Shown: positions 1 to 6,415 of the stretch, in pieces
How positions within the stretch are numbered: position 1 is the stretch's first letter
Layout of the letters: every line of letters begins with the position of its first letter
Assembly: GCA_045110285.1 (NCBI GenBank)
Contig: JBGCGA010000012.1
Coordinates: 1-64,000 of the forward strand
Source: Putridiphycobacter sp045110285
Lineage (GTDB): Bacteria; Bacteroidota; Bacteroidia; Flavobacteriales_D; Crocinitomicaceae
Direction of reading: 5' to 3'
DNA length: 64,000 nt
Position numbers and translations under genes: made by a program
Notes under the pieces: model-generated
What the model was told of the DNA's origin: nothing
Database searches by the model: none
Seen by the model: only the letters and a program-made list of their open reading frames with translations

Positions 1-1
1 T

Positions 2-751
2 GAATATGCCATTGACATTCAACGCAAAATTGGAGCCGATTTAATCATGGCTTTTGATGAATGTACGCCTTATCCTTGTGAATATAATTACGCCAAAAAT
101 TCAATGCACATGACCCACCGTTGGTTAAAAAGATGTGTAGATAGAATGGAATCAACCGATCCGCTTTATGGCTATAACCAAACCCTATTGCCAATTATTC
201 AAGGCAGTGTGTATAAAGATTTAAGACAAGATTCTGCCAAAGCCATTACTGATTTTGATTTACCTGCCAATGCCATTGGTGGATTGTCGGTTGGAGAGCC
301 AGACGAAGACCTGTATGAAATGACAGACCTAGTTTGTGATATTCTACCAACTGAAAAACCACGCTATTTAATGGGTGTTGGCACACCAATTAATTTATTA
401 GAATGTATTGCTTTAGGTATTGATATGTTTGATTGTGTTTTACCTACCCGTAATGCAAGGCATGGTAAATTATACACCAAAAACGGATTCATTAATATTT
501 CAAACCTAAAGTGGAAAGACGATTTTAGTCCGCTAGACCCTGATGGCACTTCGTATGTTGATTCAACGTATACAAAAGCTTACGTCCGTCATCTATTTAC
601 CGTAAACGAAGCATTGGGAAAACAAATTGCCAGTATTCATAATTTAGCGTTCTATTTATGGCTAATGGGCGAAGCACGCGCACAAATTGAAGCCGGCACT
701 TTTACACCATGGAAAAATGAAATGGTAAAATCAATGGCACAAAAACTATAA
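2..751 (+). CDS. tgt: Queuine tRNA-ribosyltransferase, C-terminal part (5' end cut by window)
   Basis: Exchanges guanine-34 for the queuosine precursor in tRNAs with GUN anticodons. The frame is open to the left edge, so only about the last 249 residues are present. Visible family motifs are an IQ...GAD...MAFDEC stretch at the edge, GGLSVGEP, and MFDCVLPTRNARHG, which contains the nucleophilic Asp and the RNARHG loop. The C-terminal part where many bacterial enzymes have a CxCxxC...H zinc site reads SYVDSTYTKAYVRHL: the His is present and the cysteines are not. From memory this is common in Bacteroidota Tgt rather than a sign of decay. A small exported-protein gene starts 2 nt after the stop codon. 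Confidence 0.96.
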   Translation, partial: EYAIDIQRKIGADLIMAFDECTPYPCEYNYAKNSMHMTHRWLKRCVDRMESTDPLYGYNQTLLPIIQGSVYKDLRQDSAKAITDFDLPANAIGGLSVGEPDEDLYEMTDLVCDILPTEKPRYLMGVGTPINLLECIALGIDMFDCVLPTRNARHGKLYTKNGFINISNLKWKDDFSPLDPDGTSYVDSTYTKAYVRHLFTVNEALGKQIASIHNLAFYLWLMGEARAQIEAGTFTPWKNEMVKSMAQKL

Positions 752-753
752 GC

Positions 754-1089
754 ATGAAAACTATTTTTGCACTATTATTATTATTTTCAACACAGCTAGT
801 ATTTAGCCAATTAACAGGCGATTTAACGACCGATAAAAGACCAGTTGTAAAGGATTTTTATTTTGAAATTGAAGGACATAAGCCAGGCAAATTAGTTTTT
901 AATATTACGGTTAATGAAAAAGGCAGTGTGGTGTCTTGCCAACTCGATAAAATGGCCTCCAAAGGCTATTCAACGCCAACTATGGTAAAAGCCACTAACC
1001 ATATTAAAGGCAATTTAATATTTAAGGCTGGCAGTGAATATCCTCAATTTCATAGCGGCACTGTAGCCATAACCATAGTGAAACCATAG
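754..1089 (+). CDS. Small exported protein, TonB C-terminal-like fold
   Basis: This 111-residue protein has a clear signal peptide (hydrophobic residues 3-15, ending near VFSQ). The mature part has the pattern GKLVFNITVNEKGSVVSC, resembling the first strands of TonB C-terminal or energy-transducer-like domains. It has no transmembrane anchor, so it would be a free periplasmic domain rather than a complete TonB. The gene begins 2 nt after tgt and ends 2 nt before the next start, so it is probably cotranscribed. The fold assignment rests on pattern only; function is unknown. Confidence 0.7.
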   Translation: MKTIFALLLLFSTQLVFSQLTGDLTTDKRPVVKDFYFEIEGHKPGKLVFNITVNEKGSVVSCQLDKMASKGYSTPTMVKATNHIKGNLIFKAGSEYPQFHSGTVAITIVKP

Positions 1090-1091
1090 TT

Positions 1092-2552
1092 TTGGGCTGG
1101 CTTAGTTTCATAGTCATTTTATTCCTGAGCGTTTGGCTAGTATGGCGCTACTACGGAGCTAAAGGTTTATTTCAAAGAGATTTAGTTTTTGGATTACTGG
1201 TTAAATTTGCTTTTGCTGGCATCTATTTACTCCTATTTATTTTCTATTTTTCTGACGGGTCACTCACTGGCGACACTGCTCGTTTTTTTTCGGAGGGAGA
1301 AATCATAAGTCGCATACTTTGGCAAAGTCCAAGCGATTTTTTTCGCCTTTTATTAGGTATGCCGCTTGTTAACGACCATGCCATTTCTTTATTAAACGAA
1401 ACCAATTTATGGGCACCCGGCACTTCAACCGCATTTTTAAACGACAATAAGCTAATTTTAAAGCTTAACGCCATCTTGCACTTGGTTTCGTTTGGAAATG
1501 TATATGTTCACGGCTTAGTTTTTAGTTTTTTATCCTTTTCAGGAATTTATTTCAGTTATAAAACTTTTGCGCAGTGGGTGAATCGGAAAAAGCTTTTTTG
1601 GTGGGTATTAATTGCCTTTCCTAATTTGGCATTTTGGGGAAGTGGCTTATTAAAGGAGTCTTTATTTATATTAGGATTTGGCCTATGGGTATGGTCGGTT
1701 TTAAAAATCAGTGAAAAACAATACCGCTACATTTTTCTAATTTTAATTGGTGGAGGCTTGTTGATTTTTAATAAACCGTATGCCGGAGTGGTTTTAATTG
1801 GTTTTACGGTTCTGTTTTTAATGGGGCACTTTTTGAGTTGGTCTAAAAAAGGCTTAATTGCCATCTCCGCAATAACTATTGGAATTCTGCTCTTCAGTAT
1901 TTTTACGCCTGGCAAAATGAGTTTAACTGACCGTTTATCCAATAAGCAATTCGATTTTGACAATCTAGCAAGGGGTGGCATAGCCTTTACAAACGATTCA
2001 GCATTCTGCGTATTTCCTTATCAGCAATTGCAGCAATTCAAACCAAATGGTGACAGTATAAAAGTAACCGCAACATCACAAGGTCAATATAAACTATTTG
2101 GCACCTCCGTATATAAACCCATTACCATTTCCCCATCAGAAAAAGCCTATCCGGTCTACCTTATTTATCAGCCTTCGGGAAGCTATACCAAAACACAATT
2201 AATCAATCATTCGCCATCTCAATTACTTAAAAATTCAGGCACCTCACTCACTAATGTGTTTCTTCGTCCTTTTCCTACCGACGGTGGTGATTCTTTAAAA
2301 AACCTCAGTTTTCTGTCGAATTTGCTTCTATTTGCATTGCTGTTTTATGCCATCACCTACAGGCGTTTGACTCAAGGTGTGGAGAATTATATTATGTGGG
2401 CATTAATTGTTTCTGCCCTTATCATTGCCCTAATTATTGGTTGGTCAATTCCCGTTTTTGGTGCCATTGTCCGCTATAAAATTCCGGTAGAATTGCTGCT
2501 AATCATATTTTCATTTATTATTCTAAAACCAATTAAAGATGCTAAAGTTTAA
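1092..2552 (+). CDS. Polytopic inner-membrane protein of unknown function
   Basis: A 486-residue protein with roughly nine or ten hydrophobic segments. The first runs from the N-terminus (about residues 3-16), several lie between 30 and 275, and at least two more are near 410-480. A hydrophilic, probably periplasmic loop of about 130 residues separates residues 275-405. The layout recalls membrane proteins of cell-surface polysaccharide pathways (polymerase or ligase-like), but no motif allows a firm call. The likely start is TTG 3 nt after the upstream stop; no ATG is available nearby. The 3' end overlaps the next gene by 14 nt, suggesting translational coupling. Confidence 0.75.
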   Translation: MGWLSFIVILFLSVWLVWRYYGAKGLFQRDLVFGLLVKFAFAGIYLLLFIFYFSDGSLTGDTARFFSEGEIISRILWQSPSDFFRLLLGMPLVNDHAISLLNETNLWAPGTSTAFLNDNKLILKLNAILHLVSFGNVYVHGLVFSFLSFSGIYFSYKTFAQWVNRKKLFWWVLIAFPNLAFWGSGLLKESLFILGFGLWVWSVLKISEKQYRYIFLILIGGGLLIFNKPYAGVVLIGFTVLFLMGHFLSWSKKGLIAISAITIGILLFSIFTPGKMSLTDRLSNKQFDFDNLARGGIAFTNDSAFCVFPYQQLQQFKPNGDSIKVTATSQGQYKLFGTSVYKPITISPSEKAYPVYLIYQPSGSYTKTQLINHSPSQLLKNSGTSLTNVFLRPFPTDGGDSLKNLSFLSNLLLFALLFYAITYRRLTQGVENYIMWALIVSALIIALIIGWSIPVFGAIVRYKIPVELLLIIFSFIILKPIKDAKV

Positions 2553-4182
2553 ATCCATTTTTGCCACAGTATTTATTTCAAGTGCAATAACAAGCTGCTA
2601 CCAAGGCGATACGGCAGATATGATTATTCACAATGCCAAAATTTATACCTGCGACCAAAACTTTACTGTGCATGATGCCATGGCCATTCGAGATGGTAAA
2701 ATTTTACAAGTTGGGCCCGAACGTGAAATATTAAACGGATACAGTTGTGATGATATTATTGACGCCCAACTCAAACCAGTTTACCCAGGTTTTTATGATG
2801 CACACTGTCATTTTTGGGGATATGCCAACACTTTTAATAGTGTGGATATGGTAGGCAGCAAATCGTTTGACGAAGTGATTGCTAGGATTATAGAATTCGA
2901 CAAAGCCAATCATCCAGAATGGATTACAGGTCGTGGTTGGGACCAAAATTTATGGGAAGACCAGTCGTTCCCGAATAACGATAGCTTGTCGGCGTTATTT
3001 CCGAACAAGCCCATATTAATTCGGCGGATTGATGGGCATGGTGCTATTGCGAATAAAAAGGCTTTAGAATTGGCCGGCATTACGTCAGAAACAACAATCG
3101 AGGGCGGACAAATTGGAATTAAAAATGGTGAATTAACCGGATTGTTAATCGATAATGCGGTCGATTTGGTGATTGATGTTATTCCTGAATTACAAGCCGA
3201 CAAAAAATTAGAATTGTTGAAAAAGGCAGAATATAAATTATTTGAGCAAGGTTTAACGTCAATTAATGATGCTGGTATTACGGCCATTCAAAGGCAAGAC
3301 TTTATCAACTGGTATACAAATGGTGATTTAAGAATTAAGAACTACGCCATGTTGTTTCCTGAAGATGGCAATTTAGAATACATTAGAACTAATGGAGAAT
3401 TTGACAGTTCGGGGCTACACATTAATAGTATCAAATTAATTGCAGATGGTGCTTTGGGTTCTCGTGGCGCATGTTTAATCGCACCCTACTCCGATTCCTC
3501 CAATCATTTTGGAACCATTTTAAGATCGCCTGAAAAAATAGAAAACATTGCCAAATTTGCTCAAAATGTCGATTTTCAACTCAACACGCATTGTATTGGA
3601 GATTCAGCCAACAGATTACTATTAAAAATATATGAAAAAACCATTGGTAGCCAACCCAATCACCGTTGGAAAATTGAGCATGCTCAAATTCTGCATCCTA
3701 ACGATTTTAAATTCTTCGAGTACCTAGGTGTCATTCCATCAGTACAACCAACCCATTGCACGTCTGATATGGCTTGGGCAGAGGACAGAATTGGAGCAGA
3801 ACGTGTGCCCTTTGCATACGCCTACAAAACATTATTAAATAAAGCAGGGAGAATTGCCTTAGGCACCGATTTCCCGATCGAAAATATTTCAGTTTTAGAA
3901 ACCTATTATGCGGCTGTTACCAGAAAGGTAAAGGCAGATGCCGAAAGCGAAGCTTTTCAACCACAAGAACAATTAAGCCGTCAAGAAGCCTTGCTAGGCA
4001 TCACGCGCTGGGCTGCTTATTCTAATTTCGAAGACAAAACAAGAGGCAGTTTAGAAGCCGGAAAAGATGCCGATTTTGTGATGTTAACTAAAGACATTAT
4101 GACTATTTCAGAATCTGAAATTTTAAAGACTTTTGTTTTTAAGACTTGCCTAAATGGTGAGATTGTTTATTCGGCGGAGTGA
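2539..4182 (+). CDS. Amidohydrolase family lipoprotein (YtcJ-like)
   Basis: A 547-residue metal-dependent hydrolase of the amidohydrolase superfamily, Amidohydro_3/YtcJ branch. It has the N-terminal beta-sandwich pattern (ADMIIHNAKIYT...AMAIRDGKILQVG), the metal motif DAHCHFWG near residue 90, an ADGALGSRGA motif, an NTHCIGD His region, HAQ, and a C-terminal LGTDFP with the last metal-binding Asp. The N-terminus is a lipoprotein signal with lipobox ITSC, so the enzyme is probably anchored in the cell envelope. Its substrate cannot be read from sequence. It overlaps the preceding membrane-protein gene by 14 nt and is followed by the repeat cluster. Confidence 0.92.
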   Translation: MLKFKSIFATVFISSAITSCYQGDTADMIIHNAKIYTCDQNFTVHDAMAIRDGKILQVGPEREILNGYSCDDIIDAQLKPVYPGFYDAHCHFWGYANTFNSVDMVGSKSFDEVIARIIEFDKANHPEWITGRGWDQNLWEDQSFPNNDSLSALFPNKPILIRRIDGHGAIANKKALELAGITSETTIEGGQIGIKNGELTGLLIDNAVDLVIDVIPELQADKKLELLKKAEYKLFEQGLTSINDAGITAIQRQDFINWYTNGDLRIKNYAMLFPEDGNLEYIRTNGEFDSSGLHINSIKLIADGALGSRGACLIAPYSDSSNHFGTILRSPEKIENIAKFAQNVDFQLNTHCIGDSANRLLLKIYEKTIGSQPNHRWKIEHAQILHPNDFKFFEYLGVIPSVQPTHCTSDMAWAEDRIGAERVPFAYAYKTLLNKAGRIALGTDFPIENISVLETYYAAVTRKVKADAESEAFQPQEQLSRQEALLGITRWAAYSNFEDKTRGSLEAGKDADFVMLTKDIMTISESEILKTFVFKTCLNGEIVYSAE

Positions 4183-4233
4183 TCTCGGTACTATTAATTC
4201 AGACTCCCGTCTGAATTAATCACTCGATCTGAC
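4183..4233 (-). repeat. Hairpin repeat, reverse copy R0
   Basis: Degenerate reverse-orientation copy. It keeps the edges TCTCGGTAC and CACTCGATCTGAC around a perfect 12-bp stem (ATTAATTCAGAC, 4193-4204, and its complement, 4209-4220) closed by TCCC. It begins immediately after the amidohydrolase stop codon, so it may also act as a terminator or mRNA stabiliser. Confidence 0.75.
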
Positions 4234-4326
4234 CACTGATTCGATACAATTCATTCACACAGTTTTTCACAAGAGTAGGATGACCGTCAGTTCGGCCCAA
4301 TTACTGTCTCAAAAGAACAGGATAAA

Positions 4327-4402
4327 CGTCAGTTCGAGTGGTTGTTTTGAAGGTGATAACCTTCTAAAACAAGTGTATCGAGAACAGATTCGGAGGACAA
4401 AA
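4327..4402 (+). repeat. Hairpin repeat, forward copy F1
   Basis: Forward unit with left edge CGTCAGTTCGAGTG, an imperfect stem (4345-4354 with 4359-4369) and right edge GTATCGAGAACAG followed by ATTCGGAGGACAAA. A truncated forward-like copy lies upstream at about 4275-4320; its segment ending in CAGTTCGGCCCAATTACTG recurs at about 5172-5190. Confidence 0.85.
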
Positions 4403-4413
4403 TAACCAAACAA

Positions 4414-4477
4414 GACGCTGGCTTCTTGATACATTTTCACGCGGCTGCGCTAGCATGAAAACACTCGAAGTGACGCT
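4414..4477 (-). repeat. Hairpin repeat, reverse copy R1
   Basis: Reverse unit GACGCTGGCTTCTTGATAC - stem - CACTCGAAGTGACGCT, close to the reverse complement of the forward edges. The core TTTTCACGC...GCATGAAAA pairs with one mismatch. It is separated from F1 by an 11-nt linker, giving a gene-less F-R pair. Confidence 0.85.
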
Positions 4478-4504
4478 AAACATTACTCAAAAGAACAGGA
4501 TGAA

Positions 4505-4580
4505 CGTCAGTTCGAGTGATTGTTTTAGAAGGTGCAACCTTCTAAAATAATAGTATTGAGAACAGATTCGGAGGACAAAA
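4505..4580 (+). repeat. Hairpin repeat, forward copy F2
   Basis: Same edges as F1 (right edge TATTGAG here), with a perfect 11-bp stem TTTTAGAAGGT (4523-4533) / ACCTTCTAAAA (4537-4547) around loop GCA. It ends 22 nt before the start codon of the GIY-YIG gene. Confidence 0.88.
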
Positions 4581-4602
4581 CAAAATCTCTAACTTTACAG
4601 AT

Positions 4603-4893
4603 GTGAAAACATTCCACATATACATTCTTAAATGCGCAGATGAAACCTACTACACTGGAGTGACTTCAAATTTAGAACTGAGGCTTAAAAAGCATAAGTC
4701 GGGTTTCTATAAAGACAGTTACACATCAAAAAGGCTGCCAGTTGAGTTAGTTTTCTATTGTGATTTTCAAAATGCTAATCATGCCATTGAAAAGGAAAAG
4801 CAAATTAAAAAATGGTCGCGTGCGAAAAAAGAAGCCCTTATTAATGATGATTATGAAGCCTTGCCTAATTTAGCTAAAAAGAAATTTGATTGA
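4603..4893 (+). CDS. GIY-YIG nuclease domain protein (UPF0213-like)
   Basis: A single-domain 96-residue GIY-YIG protein. The motif strands are HIYILKC (residues 5-11) and YYTGVT (16-21), the catalytic Arg is in NLELRLKKH (Arg27), and the metal-binding Glu is in AIEKEKQIKKWSR. There is no extra DNA-binding domain beyond the lysine-rich C-terminus. The start is GTG; no in-frame ATG precedes it. Known members are small nucleases of poorly defined function, and related domains occur in homing endonucleases, UvrC and SLX1. Its position between inverted hairpin repeats suggests it acts on or spreads with those repeats. Catalytic residues look intact, so the protein is probably active. Confidence 0.93.
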   Translation: MKTFHIYILKCADETYYTGVTSNLELRLKKHKSGFYKDSYTSKRLPVELVFYCDFQNANHAIEKEKQIKKWSRAKKEALINDDYEALPNLAKKKFD

Positions 4894-4910
4894 AGTTTTT
4901 GGTTAATAAT

Positions 4911-4974
4911 GACGCTGGCTTCTCGATACATTTTAATGCGGCTACGCCAGCATTAAAACACTCGAAGTGACGCT
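4911..4974 (-). repeat. Hairpin repeat, reverse copy R2
   Basis: Reverse unit starting 18 nt after the GIY-YIG stop codon. The core stem is perfect over 9 bp (TTTTAATGC / GCATTAAAA) with an inner GGC/GCC pair. Edges are GACGCTGGCTTCTCGATAC and CACTCGAAGTGACGCT. Confidence 0.88.
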
Positions 4975-5000
4975 AACATTACGCAAAAGAACTGAACAAA

Positions 5001-5070
5001 CGTCAGTTCGAGTGTTTTTGAAATGCGCTAGCATTCAAAAAAGTATCGAGAACAGATTCGGAGGACAAAA
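5001..5070 (+). repeat. Hairpin repeat, forward copy F3
   Basis: Forward unit with the same edges as F1/F2 but an unrelated core stem, TTTTTGAAATGC (5015-5026) with GCATTCAAAAA (5031-5041), one bulged base. Followed 11 nt later by R3. Confidence 0.87.
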
Positions 5071-5081
5071 CAACCAAACAA

Positions 5082-5145
5082 GACGCTGGCTTCTCGATAC
5101 ATTTTCACGCGGCTGCGCCAGTATAAAAACACTCGAAGTGACGCT
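5082..5145 (-). repeat. Hairpin repeat, reverse copy R3
   Basis: Reverse unit with edges identical to R2. The inner stem is GGC/GCC; the outer TTTTCACGC / GTATAAAA stem is partly decayed. Pairs with F3 as a gene-less F-R unit. Confidence 0.85.
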
Positions 5146-5211
5146 GGCATTACTCAAAATAAGATGATTTGTTAGTTCGGCCCAATTACTGTCTCAAAGG
5201 AACAGGATGAA

Positions 5212-5280
5212 CGTCAGTTCGAGTGATTGTTTTAGAAGGTGCAACCTTCTAAAATAATAGTATCGAGAACAGATTCGGAG
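5212..5280 (+). repeat. Hairpin repeat, forward copy F4
   Basis: Nearly identical to F2, with the same perfect 11-bp stem (5230-5240 with 5244-5254). It ends at ATTCGGAG without a matching reverse copy, so the last pair is incomplete. The stretch just upstream repeats the segment found before F1. Confidence 0.85.
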
Positions 5281-5309
5281 CAATAGAAAAAAAACGCCTA
5301 TAAAGAAGA

Positions 5310-5375
5310 AAAGAGATTTGCCCTCTTATAAGAACAAATCTCTTTCCTAAACCAAAACAAAGAATTCCATTATTT
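5310..5375 (-). terminator. Probable terminator region of the sigma/PorP operon
   Basis: Two stem-loops lie downstream of the minus-strand operon. AAAGAGATTTG (5310-5320) pairs with CAAATCTCTTT (5335-5345), 11 bp. ATTCCATT (5354-5361) pairs with AATGGAAT (5368-5375). Read on the minus strand the first stem is followed by a T-rich stretch. These could stop the operon before the repeat cluster. Confidence 0.55.
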
Positions 5376-5415
5376 AAAATGGAATAACATCAAAGGGAAC
5401 CACCCCTTCAATGGT

Positions 5416-6408
5416 TTAAAAGGACGGACATGAAATCGTACGAAACTTTTGTATCGGTTTCTTACAATTAAAGTTCAGTCCTAATGATAATTCGTGTGAA
5501 CCTCCACTTGCGTTTGACAAGGTAGAAGTTGTAATATCATAACTGTATCCAAATCTAAAGGCTCCAGTGTCAACACCAACAGATAATATAAATGCATCTC
5601 TTGGTCTTAACCATGCGCCTGCTGTAAAGTTAGCGTATTTAAAGTACATACCAACATTTAATTGGTTAAATTGTCCTTGGTAGGTGTAAACAATGTTTGG
5701 CGATACACTCATAGGGTTGCTGTATTTTGAGTCTTTTCCAACAGCAATATTTGCACCAACATGAGCTGTAAAACGCATTGGTAAACGCGATCCAGGAGGA
5801 GCTGAATTGATTAAAGTTTCATTCGGGCGATTTAAATGCTTCACTGCTGCTCCGAAATAAAAGTTATCAGAAAAACCAACAATTCCGGCAGAAACATCAA
5901 AGAATCCTTTTGTTCCCCATCCATTGTCAAACTGTCTTCCACTTGGTAAATCACCGGTTTGGTAAATAAAACCTTTTCGCGGATCAATCATATCTCCAAA
6001 AGTTAATTTATTCCAATCTAAAAACTTTTGATTCCACCCTACTTGAGCACCAAATAAAATAGAGTACTTTTTTGAAGCTTGTAGGTGATAAGAATATGCC
6101 GCATTAATAGCATTCCAATTAATGGTATTTTGTCCAGCCATGTCATTCATCATTGATATAGCGATACCACCATGCAAAGCATTTACATATTGATCGTATG
6201 ACACTGTATTAGTGACGAATGCCCCTGGAATAGACGGCCATTGATTTCTATAGTTAAAGTTTAATCTAGGACAACCGTGCGATCCTGCCATTGCTGGATT
6301 CAAATAAATTGGGTTGGCATAAAACTGTGTAAATTCGGGATCTTGCCCAAATGAAATTGCAGTTGTACTGATACACAAGATTAATAAGCTCTCTTTCAGT
6401 TTTTTCAT
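5416..6408 (-). CDS. PorP/SprF family type IX secretion-associated outer-membrane protein
   Basis: A 330-residue protein with a signal peptide (to about residue 21) and the family signature QFYANPIYLNPAMAG followed by NYRNQW (52-57). It then has alternating strands of a beta-barrel and an aromatic-rich repeat pattern to the C-terminus. PorP/SprF proteins sit in the outer membrane and serve either the T9SS core/gliding ring or the secretion and attachment of individual type B sorting-domain proteins. The gene starts 7 nt after the stop of the anti-sigma/PorP fusion, so it is the last gene of that operon. Which cargo it serves is not visible here. Confidence 0.93.
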   Translation of the reverse strand: MKKLKESLLILCISTTAISFGQDPEFTQFYANPIYLNPAMAGSHGCPRLNFNYRNQWPSIPGAFVTNTVSYDQYVNALHGGIAISMMNDMAGQNTINWNAINAAYSYHLQASKKYSILFGAQVGWNQKFLDWNKLTFGDMIDPRKGFIYQTGDLPSGRQFDNGWGTKGFFDVSAGIVGFSDNFYFGAAVKHLNRPNETLINSAPPGSRLPMRFTAHVGANIAVGKDSKYSNPMSVSPNIVYTYQGQFNQLNVGMYFKYANFTAGAWLRPRDAFILSVGVDTGAFRFGYSYDITTSTLSNASGGSHELSLGLNFNCKKPIQKFRTISCPSF

Positions 6409-6415
6409 AAATAAT

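Larger units (their letters stand above)
4505..4974 (+). mobile_element. Putative autonomous element: F2 repeat + GIY-YIG gene + R2 repeat
   Basis: The GIY-YIG gene occupies the linker between a forward and a reverse hairpin. Elsewhere in the cluster the same linker is only about 11 nt (F1-R1 and F3-R3, sharing the sequence ACCAAACAA). The left linker sequence GAGGACAAAACAA and the right sequence GACGCTGGCTTCTCG are kept on either side of the gene. This is the pattern expected of a complete element next to miniature, gene-less derivatives, as in REP/RAYT systems but with a different nuclease class. The layout is directly visible; the claim that it is mobile is inference. Confidence 0.5.

Noticed and set aside
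2731..3287. Two minus-strand frames inside the amidohydrolase gene
   Set aside because: Opposite-strand shadows of a gene with clear motifs; no domain of their own.
4967..5167. A 66-codon plus-strand frame
   Set aside because: It lies entirely within repeat copies R2/F3/R3 and has no family similarity or credible protein composition.
4183..5280. CRISPR array
   Set aside because: The repeats alternate in orientation, have hairpin cores of changing sequence and no regular unique spacers; no cas genes in the window.
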